A stretch of DNA of 64,000 nt from Pyropia haitanensis (Eukaryota; Rhodophyta; Bangiophyceae; Bangiales; Bangiaceae): NCBI GenBank assembly GCA_008729055.1, contig SDUX01000008.1, forward strand, positions 186,001-250,000, read 5' to 3'. A model generated the notes under the pieces. The model searched no databases, was not told the DNA's origin, and worked only from the letters and a program-made list of their open reading frames with translations. Positions 53,639 to 64,000 of the stretch are shown here, piece after piece; the first letter of the stretch is position 1, and the number at the start of each line of letters is the position of its first letter. Made by a program: the position numbers and the translations under genes.

Positions 53639-54621
53639 CCCCCCGCCCCCACCGCCGCCAACGGCGTGGAGCGTCAGCCTCGCCCACACTGGGTCTAGGC
53701 CGCCGCCATGCCGCGGCAGCCGCAGCGCGTGCGCCCACGCGGCGGCGCCGTCGCCGCGGCCGGGCACGGGCAGCACCTCGGTGGCGGCCACCTCCCCCGA
53801 CGGCAGCGCCACCCCCACCACCAGCCCGGTCGTGCCCGCCGCGGGCGGCGGCCCCGCGTGCGGCGGCAGCGCCACGCGGCCGCGGTAGGCGGCGGCGGCG
53901 GCGGCGGCAACGCCGCCGCGGCGACTCGGCGGCGCGCCCGCGGCAGCCATCAAAGCCGCAATGGCGGCGGCCAAGCCGCCGCCGCCGCCGCCCGCCGCGG
54001 TCGTCACCTCCACGTGCACCTGCAGCCAGCGGCTGCGCGGTGGCGGCCGCCGTCGCAACGGCGCCGCCGCCGCCGCTGCTGCCGCCACCGCGGCCGGGAC
54101 CCGGCCGCTGCCACCACAGCCGCCGCCGCCGCCGGCGAGGCGCCCAGCGGCGGGCGACGCCGCCGCCGCCGCCGCCGCGTCGGCCGCGCCCACTGAGGAC
54201 GGCGGCGGCCGACGGCGGCGCGGCGGGCCCGCCGCGGCGGGCGGGGGAGCCGGCGCGCCCCACGCGGAAGCGAGCCCCACGGGCAGCGCCCACGCATCGG
54301 CCGCGGCGTCTAGGCGCGCGGCGGCGGCACCGCCCACGCCGCGGTCACGCCTGCGGTCGCGGTCGTGCGCGCCGCCGCCGCTGCCACCGTGGCCACCCCG
54401 ACCCAGGGGGGCCCAGCCGGCTGCCGCCATCGCCGCGCCACCGCCGGGGCGCCCGCGCCGGCGGCCGCGGCCTCCCGCCTCATCCGACGACACGGAGCTG
54501 GCGTCTGCGGCCTCCAGAGACGCCCCACTGACGCCACTTGCGCCGCCGTTGCCGCCGCCGCTGCCGCCGCCGCCACCACCGCTGCCGCCGCCACCACCCC
54601 CACCGCGGGCACTGCCACCAC

Positions 54622-54652
<31 letters not shown>

Positions 54653-54829
54653 AGGGACTCCCGCCGGCGCCCCCGCCGCCCGTGACCGCCACCGCCGCAC
54701 GGGCGGGCCGGGCTCGTCGACCGACGGGAGGCTCGGGAGGGAGTCGCCGCTCGAGCCGCCGCCGTCCGCCCCCGGCGGCGACGGCGGCACGTCGAGCGCG
54801 GTGGTGGGGGAGCCGACCCGCGCCATCAT
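52454..54829 (-). CDS. Low-complexity protein with NT-C2-like domain
   Basis: 791 residues from the ATG at 54829 (MMARVGSPTTALDVPPSPP); a second Met follows at once. The N-terminal 240 residues are Gly/Ser/Arg-rich and disordered. A domain resembling the N-terminal C2 (NT-C2) of EEIG1/EHBP1 and plant PMI1 proteins follows: RSRWLQVHVEVTTAAG, TTGLVVGVALPSGEVAATEV, AAAWAHALRLP, LDPVWARLTLHAVG, then a poly-Gly insert and WGVPLAGADVDLTELAEEVG and SLVLPLDPLPGAWW. A basic Ser/Arg stretch (SLKRLSSRAGGGRRAS) and a C-terminal part with YGPVRLSARRAANGD and LVLAAPGWAVTVTWAWLVGG complete it. NT-C2 domains bind membranes or cytoskeletal partners. The assignment is by strand pattern and is tentative. The stop and last 25 residues could shift if the C-run at about 52468-52490 is miscounted. 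Confidence 0.6.
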
Positions 54830-56600
54830 GATTGAGTTCCGTTCAAGGGGGGGCTCGGGGAGGGGGGGGGGAGGGGGGAAGGCAACGGACCCGGTGAAAC
54901 GGTATGGAGGCGGATGGGAGAGGTCGGGGTGGGGGGGGAAGGGGGGGCGGCGGCCGCTGTTCTGCGACGGGGAGCAGACGCGCAGCCCGTCACGCCAGTG
55001 TCAATAGCGCGACGGTGGCGCCCTCCCCCCCCCCGCCGGGGGGAGGCCGCGGCGTCCCGTTGAGGGGCGAGCGCCGCGGGCGCAGGCCACCGCGCCACGG
55101 CGCCGCCCCACCGGGGCGACACCCCGCGTGGCGCCGCCCGCAGGCGGCGGCACCCCACGTCCGCGCCCGCCCCCCGCGCGGTGTGGCCGCCGCGCGGACA
55201 CACCCGCGGCGCGGCGCGTCGCGGGGGTGCCGCCAGCTGGCACGCGCTCCCCCCTCCCCCCCCCCTCCCCTCCCCTCGCCTCCCCTCCCCTCCCCTCCCC
55301 TTCCCTTCCCTCCCCTCCCCTCCCTCCCCCTCCGCCGCTCCCCCCCCCCCCCTCCGCCCCCTCCCCCCTCGCGCCCTCACAGCGCGCTGTGGGATGCCAA
55401 GTTGGCGCCGTCGGGCGCGGCAGGGCGGCCAGGCGGGTAGATGGGTGGGTGGGTGACTGTGGCGGGGGGCGGATGAATGGGTGGTGGGAGGAGGGCGGCA
55501 CCGGGGGGGGGCGGTGAGTGACCGCCGGGGGGGGGGGGGTGCCGGCGCTGCCGCGACGACCACAGAGACGGAGGGAGCGGCACCAACAGCGCGGCGCGGG
55601 GGGGGGGGGGGGGGGGGAAGGGGAGGGACGTGGGGGTGCCGGCGGTGACCCCCGCGGCGGTGGCGGCGCGCGGCCGGGACGGCGGGCAACAGGCGCCGCC
55701 GCCAGCGGCGTGGCGGCGCGGCCGCGGCGGCGGGGCAGCACACGGCGGGGGCGGCGTCGGCGCCGCGGCGGCGGCCGCCAGGACGCGACCGCGGCGCGGC
55801 GGCGGCCGCGCGGGTCTCTCCGACTCTCCTCCCCGAGGTGGGTGATCCGCTGGCGGCCAGCCGGGTGGGCCGCCCCGCCGCGCGCTCGCGCGCCCCCCAC
55901 CCCACACCGCCTCAAACCGCCCCCACCACCAGCCGCGGGGCGTGGCCGCAGCAAGCACCGCCGCCCTCCCCCTCCCCACCCCACCCCCCCCCCACCCCTC
56001 CCCGCTCTTCGCAGACACCGTGTGTCCGGGGGGACCCCCCCTCCACACCCGCGGGGACGCCAGCCGCGGCGGCCGCGGCGGCGGCCGCGACGGACACCGC
56101 GTCCGCCGCGGCTGCACAGGCCGGGTCACTGGCGGCGGCCAGCGCGGCGGTCACTGCTGGCGGCGGCGGTGGCGGCGGCGGTGGCGGCGGCGGCGGTGGT
56201 GGCGGCGGCGGCGGCGGCGGCAGCCGCGGCCGCCGGCGGTGGCAGCGGGCGTCAGCCAGGCCGCGGCGTCCCCCCCCCCCCACTTCCGCTCTCCGACTCG
56301 CGCGGCCAGCAGGCGCGGCTGCCCGTCGCGTTGGCCACTCGGCCACCGACGCTCGCCCGGTCGGTCCTGCCAGACCGGTACGAGCCGCGGGCGTGACAGC
56401 GCCGCGCGGGACGAGGAGAGCGGGCGCCGCCGACGGCGGTCGCCGCCGCCGAGGGGGTGCGCCGTGGCAGGCCTCTGTGGGGGGAGGGGGGGGGGGGGGG
56501 GCGGGGGGGGGTAGACGGGCACGCCCCGGATCGTACGCGCTGCGCGTGCTGCGACCGTGGCGTTGGGCGTTGGCACGTGTGTCAGTTGGGGGGGCCACCA
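54830..56600. other. GC-rich low-complexity DNA, no supported gene
   Basis: The first 60 bases are G-rich, the C-rich leader of the minus-strand gene. The rest has G-runs near 55596-55617 and 56478-56510, GGC/GGT repeats at about 56158-56222 and a pyrimidine microsatellite at 55251-55345. Open frames on both strands are homopolymeric and have no domain. Confidence 0.5.
55251..55345. repeat. CCCCT-type pyrimidine microsatellite
   Basis: An interrupted tandem array of CCCCT and CCTCC units, pure pyrimidine on the plus strand apart from a single G. It may adopt triplex or i-motif structures. No coding meaning is seen. Confidence 0.75.
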
Positions 56601-57374
56601 CATTACATTAGAGCGTGTGCGGCACGAGCCGAGCGGAGCGTGCCGACGGACCCACGCTTGAAGGAGGGCTGCGGGCGAGGGACAAGGTGACGGATTGCCG
56701 CCAGCGTCCGCTGCCGGGCTGTCTGCACGCGGCAGCAGCCACGCTGCAGGGGGGGGGGGGGGGGTGCAGGCAACTGTGGCGGGCGCACGGGTGCAAAGCG
56801 TTGGTAGGATAGTCGTTGGTTGGCAGCGCTGCTGCGAGGGGCGGCGGGTCTCTGCCACGGCGGGTGACCAGCGCGGTGCGGCCAGCGGCGCAGCGGCGGG
56901 TGGTGCACCCAAATCCACCGCCACGGCGGGCAGGGCGCCAAGATCCGACGACGGCGGATCCTACGAGCGGGGGGTGCTGCAAGCCTCTCGTCGATCTGGA
57001 AGAAAATCTCAGCGACCACGATGGGGAAAGAAGTGTGGGCAATTCACCCACTGTGGGGGGGGGTGGGGCGGAGTCGGAGGGGCGTCGAGGCAGTCCTTCT
57101 TCAAGGGGGTCTTGCGTAGACCCCTTCAGCGCATGTAATGCGCCGCTCCGGGCGTGGGAGAAGGGTACGTCGGCGCCCAATCGGCTCTTGCTACCCCGCG
57201 TCCTACTCGTGGGGGCGGTGCCCCCTCGTGGCTCGGTCCGCCCACGCGGCGCGCCCAGCGTAGAGCGCTGCTGCGGCCCGACCGTCACGCGCAGTGTCCT
57301 CAGTGAAGGCGAGGGGAAAGCGACGGGCTGAGCAGACGGTATCGTCACTATCGACAAAATTTGATACACACCCC

Positions 57375-57486
57375 GATTGCGATAGCTTTGTGATGAGTTG
57401 GCCGGGGCCCGAAGTCGGGCCTCACGGGGTCAGTTTCGAAGGGTTGTGTAGGATGTGTGTATGTGTGTATGTGTGTAGCCTGTGTA
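57375..57486 (+). repeat. Hairpin plus TGTGTGTAGCC element, copy 1
   Basis: GATTGCGAT at 57375-57383, a perfect inverted repeat GGCCCGA-AG-TCGGGCC at 57406-57421, GGGTTGTGTA at 57441-57450, a TGTGTGTA-rich stretch, and TGTGTGTAGCCTGTGTA ending at 57486. The same order of parts recurs in copy 2. Confidence 0.55.
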
Positions 57487-59144
57487 TCCCGTTGTGATGA
57501 CCCCGACTCGTCTCATCGAAATGAGGTATGCCACGGACCGTGTTGCCACGCCACCCAATCAGAGAGTGTCGATCGACGACTCATGGACCAACCACAGTGC
57601 ATATAGAAGGCTGACAGTCCCGTTCAAGGGCATCAAAACAGGGTGCTCTGGTGGCCCACTGGCCGCCACGTTGCTCCTTCCTGTGCCACGTGCGATTCTT
57701 CATGGTACCATGTGCACGCTTTATTTCTCTTTGTACCAGCTGCTTCATGCAGCGGGAGTGCCCGCCCCCGCCCTCCCCCCCCTCACCTCTCAACCGTAGC
57801 GGCGACCTGCCTGCAGGTGGTGAGGAGGGGGGCGGCGAGCTCTCCTCTAGCACTCCGCTAGCATCTCCACCCCCCGCCCACAAGTCCGGTGCGTCGCCCC
57901 CACCCTACACGCACCCACGCCCCCCACCCATATCAACGCGACCCCCATCTTCAACTCTCTCCACCTTCCTCAATGCCCTCTGCCATCCTCAACGCCGCTC
58001 CCCCTCTCCACGTCCTCCGACTTCTTGCCCCCTGTTGCCTCAGCCAACTCCGCACCGCGCAGCTACACCAGTGTCTTTGTTCATGCCTTGTCTTTTTGAT
58101 CCCGATCCACGCACAACAGATCCACGTACAATACATGCAAACCAAGAACCGACCATGCAGCGATGGACGCGGCAAAAGGGCAAAGTTAGACACCTCCATA
58201 CCAAACACTCACGCGCAGAACAAGAACGATCTCCCTCCAGCTGCCGAGCGGTCGGCGAGTCACCAAGGAGCCGCGCTCGCCCTGCAAATCTTTCATGACG
58301 TTAGCGCACGGATGGACAACGGTGAACGCGCGCACCTACAGCCGTGCCGTCGGACGAAGAAGTGCCTCGATCCATTGGTAGACGGTCGGGCACCTCGAGG
58401 GGAAGGAGGAGAGGGTCGTGCTGGGTGTAGTGCGTCTGAGTGAGAGAGCGTGCCCACTTAGCGCGAGACGGCGAGAGGTGGCCGGAAACGAGTCCACAGC
58501 TTGGTCCGCGGCCGAAGCTTTGGGTCTCGCGGCGTCTCGATTCTCAGCGGTCGGGATCGGACCTGCAAAAAGAAGACTTTAGTCGTCAACTCCGACACAG
58601 AGGACAGAGTGTCGAACGCGTGTACAAATTGGATATGTATGCGACCTGCCTATTGGTCGATCAGCACGAAGCTTCCCCCCAACCCTTACTTGGGCAGCGA
58701 CGAAGTGTGCAATGAAGCGGGGTGACGCTGCAACGCTTCTAGTAATTTGTCCCCAGCGAGATTGTCTTTGACAACCTCTCGGCGCGTGACGCGCCGCCGC
58801 GTGATCGTCGAAGTGCGGGAGAGCTTCCGAGGTCGACCAGTTGTTCCCTCACCACGTGGCGACGGGCCGTTCGCGAGTCGACACAGCGATGCTCAGGTTG
58901 CCCCCCCCCGCACAGGACCCTTGAGGCTCAGGATGCTCAGAGGGACCACAGCCGAGCTGTAAGGCAGTCCGGTCTCGCGGATCCGAGACTGAGCTGCGCT
59001 CCAACGGGGACAGTTGACTTCTTTGGGCGATCCAGCCAATCGGAGGCCGATTTGGCAGTTCCGGCGCGAGGCACTTCTGACCGCCGGAGCTGTTGCAGCC
59101 GGGTTCTTCACGAAAGCTCGGTCGCCTTCGGGGCGTCAAGCCGA

Positions 59145-59217
59145 GATTGCGATGACTTTTGGACCCCCCCCAGGAAACATGATTCCTGGGGGGTTGTGTA
59201 TGTGTGTAGCCTGTGTA
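59145..59217 (+). repeat. Hairpin plus TGTGTGTAGCC element, copy 2
   Basis: GATTGCGAT at 59145-59153, a perfect 11-base stem CCCCCCAGGAA/TTCCTGGGGGG with a six-base loop at 59166-59193, then GGGTTGTGTA at 59191-59200 and TGTGTGTAGCCTGTGTA ending at 59217. The hairpin sequence differs from copy 1 but its position and flanks agree, so the structure may be conserved rather than the bases. Confidence 0.55.
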
Positions 59218-59757
59218 GCCCTTGTGTAGCGATTTGAGTCCATAGTGACGATCGCCGCGCACACCCCGCCTTGAGGCGCAGCGGCGGCCAACACGGGGTG
59301 CCGCCGTCCTGCGAAACCATCGTCGTTGCAGCGTCAGGCGTGCACCAGGCGACCATCCCCGCCTGGGCCTGCGGCACCGGCTGCTGCACCCGCGCGTGAC
59401 AACGTTTAGCATGCGGTGTCTTTGGAACGGGGTCCTGACACCCTGTCATGTGGGGACACGCTGCGACGCGCACACGGACACTGCTTCGAGGACCAGTGAT
59501 TCACTGCGGGCCACAGGACATACGAGCTTGACAGTGTCACAACGATTTGTACTTTCTGTGTCCGGCCTTATCTTGCATGTGCCACTGAAAATACATCTCA
59601 GGCGCCCACGCGTGGCGGCCACGTGGGCCGCCGCCGGCCAGCAAGCGCTCGACGCCGCGCGACGAAGCGCGACGCCGCACGCACGGCTGCTTCGTCCGCG
59701 ACAACGTCCCCTCCCCCCTCCTCCGGCGGCTCTCGCCGCGCGGGCGCGCCGCCCGTG

Positions 59758-59890
59758 ATGCCCCCCCCCCCAGTCCCCGCGCGGGTGCTCCTCCTCGGCG
59801 CGGCGTCGCTCGCCGCCACCACCTCGGCGGTCGCCCACTACGCCCGCCCCGCCGCGCCCGCCGCGGCGGGCCGCGCCGCGCCGGCGGGGC

Positions 59891-59930
<40 letters not shown>

Positions 59931-60338
59931 GCCGCGGCCGCCGCGGTCGCCCGCCGCCGCGGCGCACCCCACGGCAGGCGGCGCCCCCCCCGCCGCCGCT
60001 TCCGTCCCGAGCGGCGGCGCCGCGACGGTCGCCGCTGCAGCGGCCGCTGCCGCGGCGGCGGCGGCGGCGGTATCCGCGGCCGCCGGCCGGGGCGGCGGCG
60101 GGCCGGCCGCCGCGGCGCGGCCCGGCGGGGGGGTGGCGGTGCGGCGGCCGCTGCCGCCGCCGCCGCCGCCGCCGCCGTCGCCGCCGCCGCCGCCGCGGGC
60201 GACGGGCGGTGTGGTGCCCGCCGCGACCGCCGCGGGCGTGGTAGCGGCCATGGCGGCGGGCACCGCCGACGGCGGCAACGCCGTGGCCGCCGGCGGTGGT
60301 GGCGGTGGCGGTGGCGGCGGCGGCGGTGGCGGCGGCAG

Positions 60339-60370
<32 letters not shown>

Positions 60371-60495
60371 GCTGGCGCGGCTGCCACACGTGCTCGGGCC
60401 CGCGGCTGTGGTTCTTTGCCGACAAGCTGCGGCTGCGGCGGCGGATCACGCCCGCGGCGGCAGAGGCGGGCGGGGGTGGCGCCGCGCCCAGCTGA
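59758..60495 (+). CDS. Hypothetical Ala/Gly-rich single-pass membrane protein with C-terminal CxxC
   Basis: No family is recognised. From the ATG at 59758 the frame encodes 245 residues: MPPPPVPARVLLLGAASLAA, a single N-terminal hydrophobic helix that could be a signal anchor, then long poly-Ala, poly-Pro and poly-Gly stretches. It ends with a distinctive basic tail containing GCHTC, GPRLWFFADKLRLRRR and a short acidic end. The tail is not homopolymeric, which is the main argument for a real gene. In-frame non-ATG codons upstream are not supported as starts. Confidence 0.45.
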
Positions 60496-60808
60496 TCGCC
60501 GTGCGTGCGGGCGGGGCAGGTCCCCCGCGGGCCGCGCCGGGTACGGCGCCGTGTTGCGCCAGTGGTGGACTTGACGGGGGGGCGGCCAAGCGTGTCGTAC
60601 AGCCGGCCGTCGTGTGTGTTGGATTGTTCGCGGCAACGGTGCAACGAGGGTGTGGCGTGGGGTGTGTGGGGGGGGTGGGGTAGGGTGCGGCTGCGTGGAG
60701 TCGGGGGGGGGGGTGGGGTGGGGTGCGTCCGCGGCGCCGCGGCGTGCGGTGGCGCCGTAGCCGCACGCGCGCGCGGGCGGTCACGTTTGCTGTGGCGGCG
60801 ACGGTGGC

Positions 60809-60879
<71 letters not shown>

Positions 60880-62292
60880 GGGTGGGCGTGGCCGTGGTGG
60901 GTAGAGCGGGCGCGGGGGACGTGTGGCGATGGCCGCCAGCGCCGCGCGACGGCGGCCGCCACGCGACCCCACCGCCCGGCCGCGCTTGCGCGCCGTCGTC
61001 CTCCTCCCTCCCCCCGGTACCTCCCCCTCCTCCTCGCCCTGGGGCATGCCACGGCGGGGGTGCCGCCGTTGGGCTGGTCGGCTCCCCTCCGCCACCCCCG
61101 CGGTACGGGCGCTGTCGCCCCCCCACCGCCGCCGGCGGCAGCGGTGGCAGCTGCAGCCACCGCCGCGGCTGTGGCGGTGGCGGCCATGTCGGCCGCGGCG
61201 GCGGCGGTGGTGGCGCGCCCCGTGTGGGGCGTGACGGCCGCGGGCCGATCCTGGCGGCCACCCCGCCCGGCGTGCCGCTCCCGGCGGTCGCGCGCGCCCA
61301 CGTGGGCGGGAGAGGCGTCGGCGGCGCGGCGGTCGCGGCTCGTCACGTCCCCCCCCCTCGCCGCCCCCCTCCCCCCACCAGACGGCCGTTTCCCTCGCCC
61401 ACGCCTCGGTCGGGGCGGGTCCACCAGTGCGAGGCAGATGAACAAGGCGTGGAAAAACAAAACAGGCCGTGCGCCGTGCCGCCTGGCGGTCGGTAGCGGT
61501 GGCGGCGCGGTCGCGCGCGGCGGCGCCGCCGGCGTGCCCCGCCCGCCGCAGCCCGCCCCCCCTTCCCCCCTCTACCCCTCTGCTATGCCCCCACACCTGT
61601 CCCCCCTGGAGGGGCGGGTGCTCGCCACGGCGGACAGCCGCCCCCTCCCCCTCCCGCTGCCCCTCCCCCTGCTCCTGACCAATCCCGCACCCCGTCTCAG
61701 ACGCTGGCCGGTGCACCCCGCCGCCGCCGCCGCCGTCGACGCCCTCCCCTCTCCCTCCCCCCGCCGCCGCCGCGCATTCCACCGCCGCCCGTGGGCGTGG
61801 GCGAGCGTCCGCCTCACCGCCGTCGGCGCGCTGCGGGCACCGCCCGCACCTTGTCCGCAAAGTGCCTGTCGACGGAAAGGGGGGGAGGGGCGGAGGTCCA
61901 CGCGCCGCCGTGGCCGCCGCCGCGGCCACCGCCGGCAGGCATAGAGCAGCACCACCAGTCCGTCACCAGCGCGGGGGCGGGGGGGGAGGGTGGGCGGGAG
62001 CGGGCGGTTCCGCCGTGCCGCGGCACCCCCAATTGCACGGCACACGGGGTTGCGTGAGTATGGGTGCCCGCGGGGCGCCCGCCGCCACGGCGCGCGCGGC
62101 CACCGCGGGTGGGTGCGCCGCCGCCCGGGCCGGCCGGCCGACAGGCCGGCAACCAGTATCCGTCTCGCGTCCACCCACCGCCCCCACCGTCTGGGGGCAC
62201 CCCCCACCCACCTCCCCCGCCCGCCACCCGACCCACCCGCGCACCCCGCTTGACCCCCCCCCCCCTTCCCCGCCGCACCCGCCCAAACGTAC
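60496..62292. other. Low-complexity region, includes 3' part of the EF-hand gene
   Basis: A (GGC)n array occupies about 60800-60890. Between 61300 and 61700 are C-rich tracts. The last coding part of the EF-hand gene should lie here if the GTACGT at 62292-62287 (minus strand) is a splice donor. A minus-strand frame ending at 61814 with SVDRHFADKVRAVPAARRRR is one candidate last exon but has no convincing acceptor. Confidence 0.35.
60800..60890. repeat. (GGC)n trinucleotide array
   Basis: About 25 nearly perfect GGC units preceded by GGC/GGT variants. It is not clearly in a gene. Such arrays inside genes of this window encode poly-Gly, poly-Ala or poly-Arg. Confidence 0.8.
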
Positions 62293-63614
62293 AGGATAAA
62301 CTCATCCGCACTGATCTGGCCGTCCCCGTTGGCGTCCATCGCGTGGAACTGGCGCGCCACGTCCTCGTCGGGCAGGCCGACGCCCGCGTCGGCGAGCGCG
62401 GCGCGGAGCTCGACGAGGTCCACCGCGCCGCTGCGGTCGCGGTCGAGCTGGGTAAACACCTCCCGCGCGTGCGCCAGCAGCTTTGCCCGCTCCCGCCGCC
62501 GCGCGTCGTCGGCGGCGGCGCCGCCGTGCCCATCCACGGGGCCCGGGCCGTTGGCTGCCGGGGGGGGCGCCGGGGGTGGCGACGGCGCCACGTGGCCGCC
62601 GCGGCCGCCACAGCCACGAACGCCACAGCCACGACCGTGGCCGCCAAGGCAACCGCAGGCGCCGTGGCCGTCACGGCCACAGCCGCCGCCGTGGCCACAG
62701 CCGCCGCCGTGGCCACAACCGCCGCAGCCGCCGCCGACGCCGCAGCCGCCGAGCGCCGCCGCGTAGGCGGACGCGTGCGGCCCCTGGGCCGCCTGCGGCG
62801 CCGCGTGGCCACCGTGACCGCCACCGTAGCCGCCGTGGCCGCTACCGCCACCGCCGCCGCCGCCGCCGTCGCCAAACATCCGATCGGGGCCATGCTCCGC
62901 CCCGAGCCGCGACGCGTGCGGCGGCGGAGACGGTTGTGGCGCCGCGTGGCCGCCGTGGCCGCCACCACCATAGCCGCCGTGGCCGTACGTCGGATCGGCG
63001 CCGTGCCCGGCCGCGGGCGGCGACGGGTGTGACGGCGGCAACGGCTGCGGCGCCGCGTGGCCGCCGTGGCCGCCACCACCATAGCCGCCGTGGCCGTACG
63101 TCGGATCGGCGCCGTGCCCGGCCGCGGGCGGCGACGGGTGTGACGGCGGCAACGGCTGCGGCGCCGCGTGGCCGCCGTGGCCGCCACCACCGACGCCGCC
63201 ACCGCCGCCGCGTCCACCGACGCCGCCACCGCCGCCATCGCCGCCGCCGACGTGGCCGTACGTCCGATTGGCCCCGTTGCCCGCCGGGTGCGGCGACGCG
63301 TGTGGCGGCGGCGACGGCCGCGGCGCCGCGTGACCACCATGACCACCACCGACGCCGCCGCCGCCGCCGCCGACGTGGCCGTACGTCCGATTGGACCCGT
63401 TCCCCGCAGGGTGCGGCGACGCGTAAGGCGGCGGCGACGGCCGCGGCGCCGCGTAACCACCATGACCGCCACCGACGACGCCGCCGCCACCGCCGCCGCC
63501 GCCGCCGTCGCTGTGGCCAAACACCCGATTGGCCCCGTTCCCCGCCGGGTGCGGCGACGCGTGCGGCGGCGGCGACGGCCGCGGCGCCGCGTGACCACCA
63601 TGACCGCCACCGAC

Positions 63615-63645
<31 letters not shown>

Positions 63646-64000
63646 TCGCCGTGGCCAAACACCCGATCGGCACCGTGCCCGGCCGGGTGAGGCGACGCGT
63701 GCGGCGGCGGCGACGGCCGCGGCGCCGCGGGGTGCGCGCCGCCGCCACCGCCGCCGCCGCCGCCGCCGCGGCCGCCCCCCCCCCCCCCCGCCCCCCCACG
63801 GGCCATGCGGCATCGCGTGGCCTTCGCCAGGGACGGCCGGCGCCGTGGCGGCGCCGCCGCCCGCGCCGACGGCGGCGGTCGCCATCACCCCAGGCGCGGG
63901 TGGCGGCCAGCCATAGGGGGGCGCCCCACCCCAGGGGGGCGGCGCCGCCCAACCCAACCCGGGGTAAAAGACCGGCAGGGGGGGGGGGGGGGGGGGGGCG
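62293..64000 (-). CDS. EF-hand protein with Gly/Pro/His tandem-repeat domain, 5' end beyond the window
   Basis: The C-terminal part holds two EF-hands: helix KLLAHAREVFTQL, loop DRDRSGAVDLVE, helix LRAALADAGVGL, then VARQFHAM, loop DANGDGQISADE and FIL. Both loops have all calcium ligands. Upstream is a Cys/Gly/His-rich block (GGCGVGGGCGGCGHGGGCGH) and seven imperfect repeats of about 37 residues around GHGGHAAPRPSPPPHASPHP and GNGANRTYGH. Near the window edge a second frame reads YPGLGWAAPPPWGGAPPYGW, probably the true N-terminal region, joined through the 15-C run at 63775-63789. If so, the start lies outside the window; the alternative start is the ATG at 63806. Pro/Gly/Tyr N-termini plus EF-hands recall penta-EF-hand proteins, but only two hands are seen. 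A donor GTACGT after FIL suggests a further exon. Confidence 0.65.
62941..63162. repeat. Two perfect 111-nt tandem repeats inside the EF-hand gene
   Basis: 62941-63051 and 63052-63162 appear identical. Each encodes 37 residues of the Gly/Pro/His domain in frame, and a diverged copy follows from 63163. The identity points to recent duplication or conversion. Confidence 0.75.

Larger units (their letters stand above)
56601..59757. other. Lower-GC intergenic region with duplicated hairpin element
   Basis: GC is clearly lower here than elsewhere and stop codons occur in every frame. No domain is recognised. It holds two related elements (57375-57486 and 59145-59217) with a GATTGCGAT box, a perfect hairpin and a TGTGTGTAGCCTGTGTA tail, about 1.75 kb apart. 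The region may contain remains of a mobile element, RNA genes or a long 5' region of the next gene; none can be proven by eye. Confidence 0.4.

Noticed and set aside
52773..54293. Long frames antisense to the NT-C2 gene, with similar antisense frames over VPS35, the ABC1 kinase and the EF-hand gene
   Set aside because: They are shadows of the real genes and contain no recognisable motif.
57300..59600. tRNA or other standard RNA gene in the lower-GC island
   Set aside because: No cloverleaf with T-loop and anticodon arm could be recognised by eye; a covariance-model scan would be needed.
62941..63800. Regular repeats as a CRISPR-like array
   Set aside because: The repeats are in-frame coding units without unique spacers, in a eukaryotic gene.
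1..64000. Bacterial origin of the contig (high GC, PL7 lyase, DXS, UbiE-like and CMD-like genes)
   Set aside because: Spliceosomal introns in five genes plus VPS35, UNC50, OTU1, XRN and KLHDC4 homologues show a eukaryotic nucleus.

Overview
The window is nuclear DNA from a eukaryotic alga, most likely a bangiophyte red alga of the Porphyra/Pyropia type. The reasons are very high GC content with long G and C homopolymers, mostly intron-less genes next to a few short GT-AG introns, plastid-type enzymes with transit peptides, a eukaryotic PL7 alginate-lyase-like gene (a family reported from Pyropia yezoensis), and a starch-binding module on a soluble phosphatase, which fits cytosolic floridean starch. 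The assignment is an inference from gene content. There are no operons, CRISPR arrays or ribosome binding sites. Because stop codons are rare at this GC content, many long open frames are artefacts; genes were called from recognisable domains, sensible N-termini and splice phases.

Layout, left to right. 1-4.3 kb: low-complexity DNA with no supported gene. 4.3-5.1 kb (+): Ala/Arg-rich coiled-coil protein with a signal or transit peptide. 5.9-8.0 kb (-): KLHDC4/Kel3-like kelch protein, head to head with a carboxymuconolactone-decarboxylase-like protein (8.4-9.5 kb, +). 11.4-13.0 kb (+): three-exon SAM + DUF202 membrane protein. 13.8-16.8 kb (+): divergent XRN-family 5'-3' exoribonuclease. 17.5-19.1 kb (+): CBM25 starch-binding module fused to a sucrose-phosphatase-like HAD phosphatase. 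19.6-21.2 kb (-): low-complexity protein. 23.9-25.5 kb (+): four-exon PL7 lyase. 27.0-28.8 kb (+): plastid J-domain protein fused to HEAT repeats of phycobilin-lyase type. 29.3-30.6 kb (-): two-exon UNC50. 31.8-34.1 kb (+): DXS. 36.0-36.9 kb (+): UbiE-like methyltransferase. 37.2-41.4 kb (-): enlarged VPS35. 42.4-45.4 kb (-): ABC1/ADCK-type atypical kinase. 47.0-48.3 kb (-): secreted protein. 49.8-51.7 kb (+): three-exon OTU1/YOD1 deubiquitinase. 52.5-54.8 kb (-): NT-C2-like protein. 54.8-59.8 kb: no clear gene, with a duplicated hairpin element. 59.8-60.5 kb (+): small membrane protein. 62.3-64.0 kb (-): EF-hand protein with a tandem-repeat Gly/Pro/His domain, running off the window.

The genes do not form one pathway. 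DXS, the methyltransferase and the ABC1 kinase touch plastid isoprenoid or quinone metabolism. VPS35 and UNC50 are endomembrane trafficking factors, and OTU1 belongs to the Cdc48/p97 ubiquitin pathway. Two patterns cut across the window. Several genes change reading frame exactly inside long G/C homopolymers, nine times in the sense of one missing base. The introns use an unusual GTACGT-type donor.
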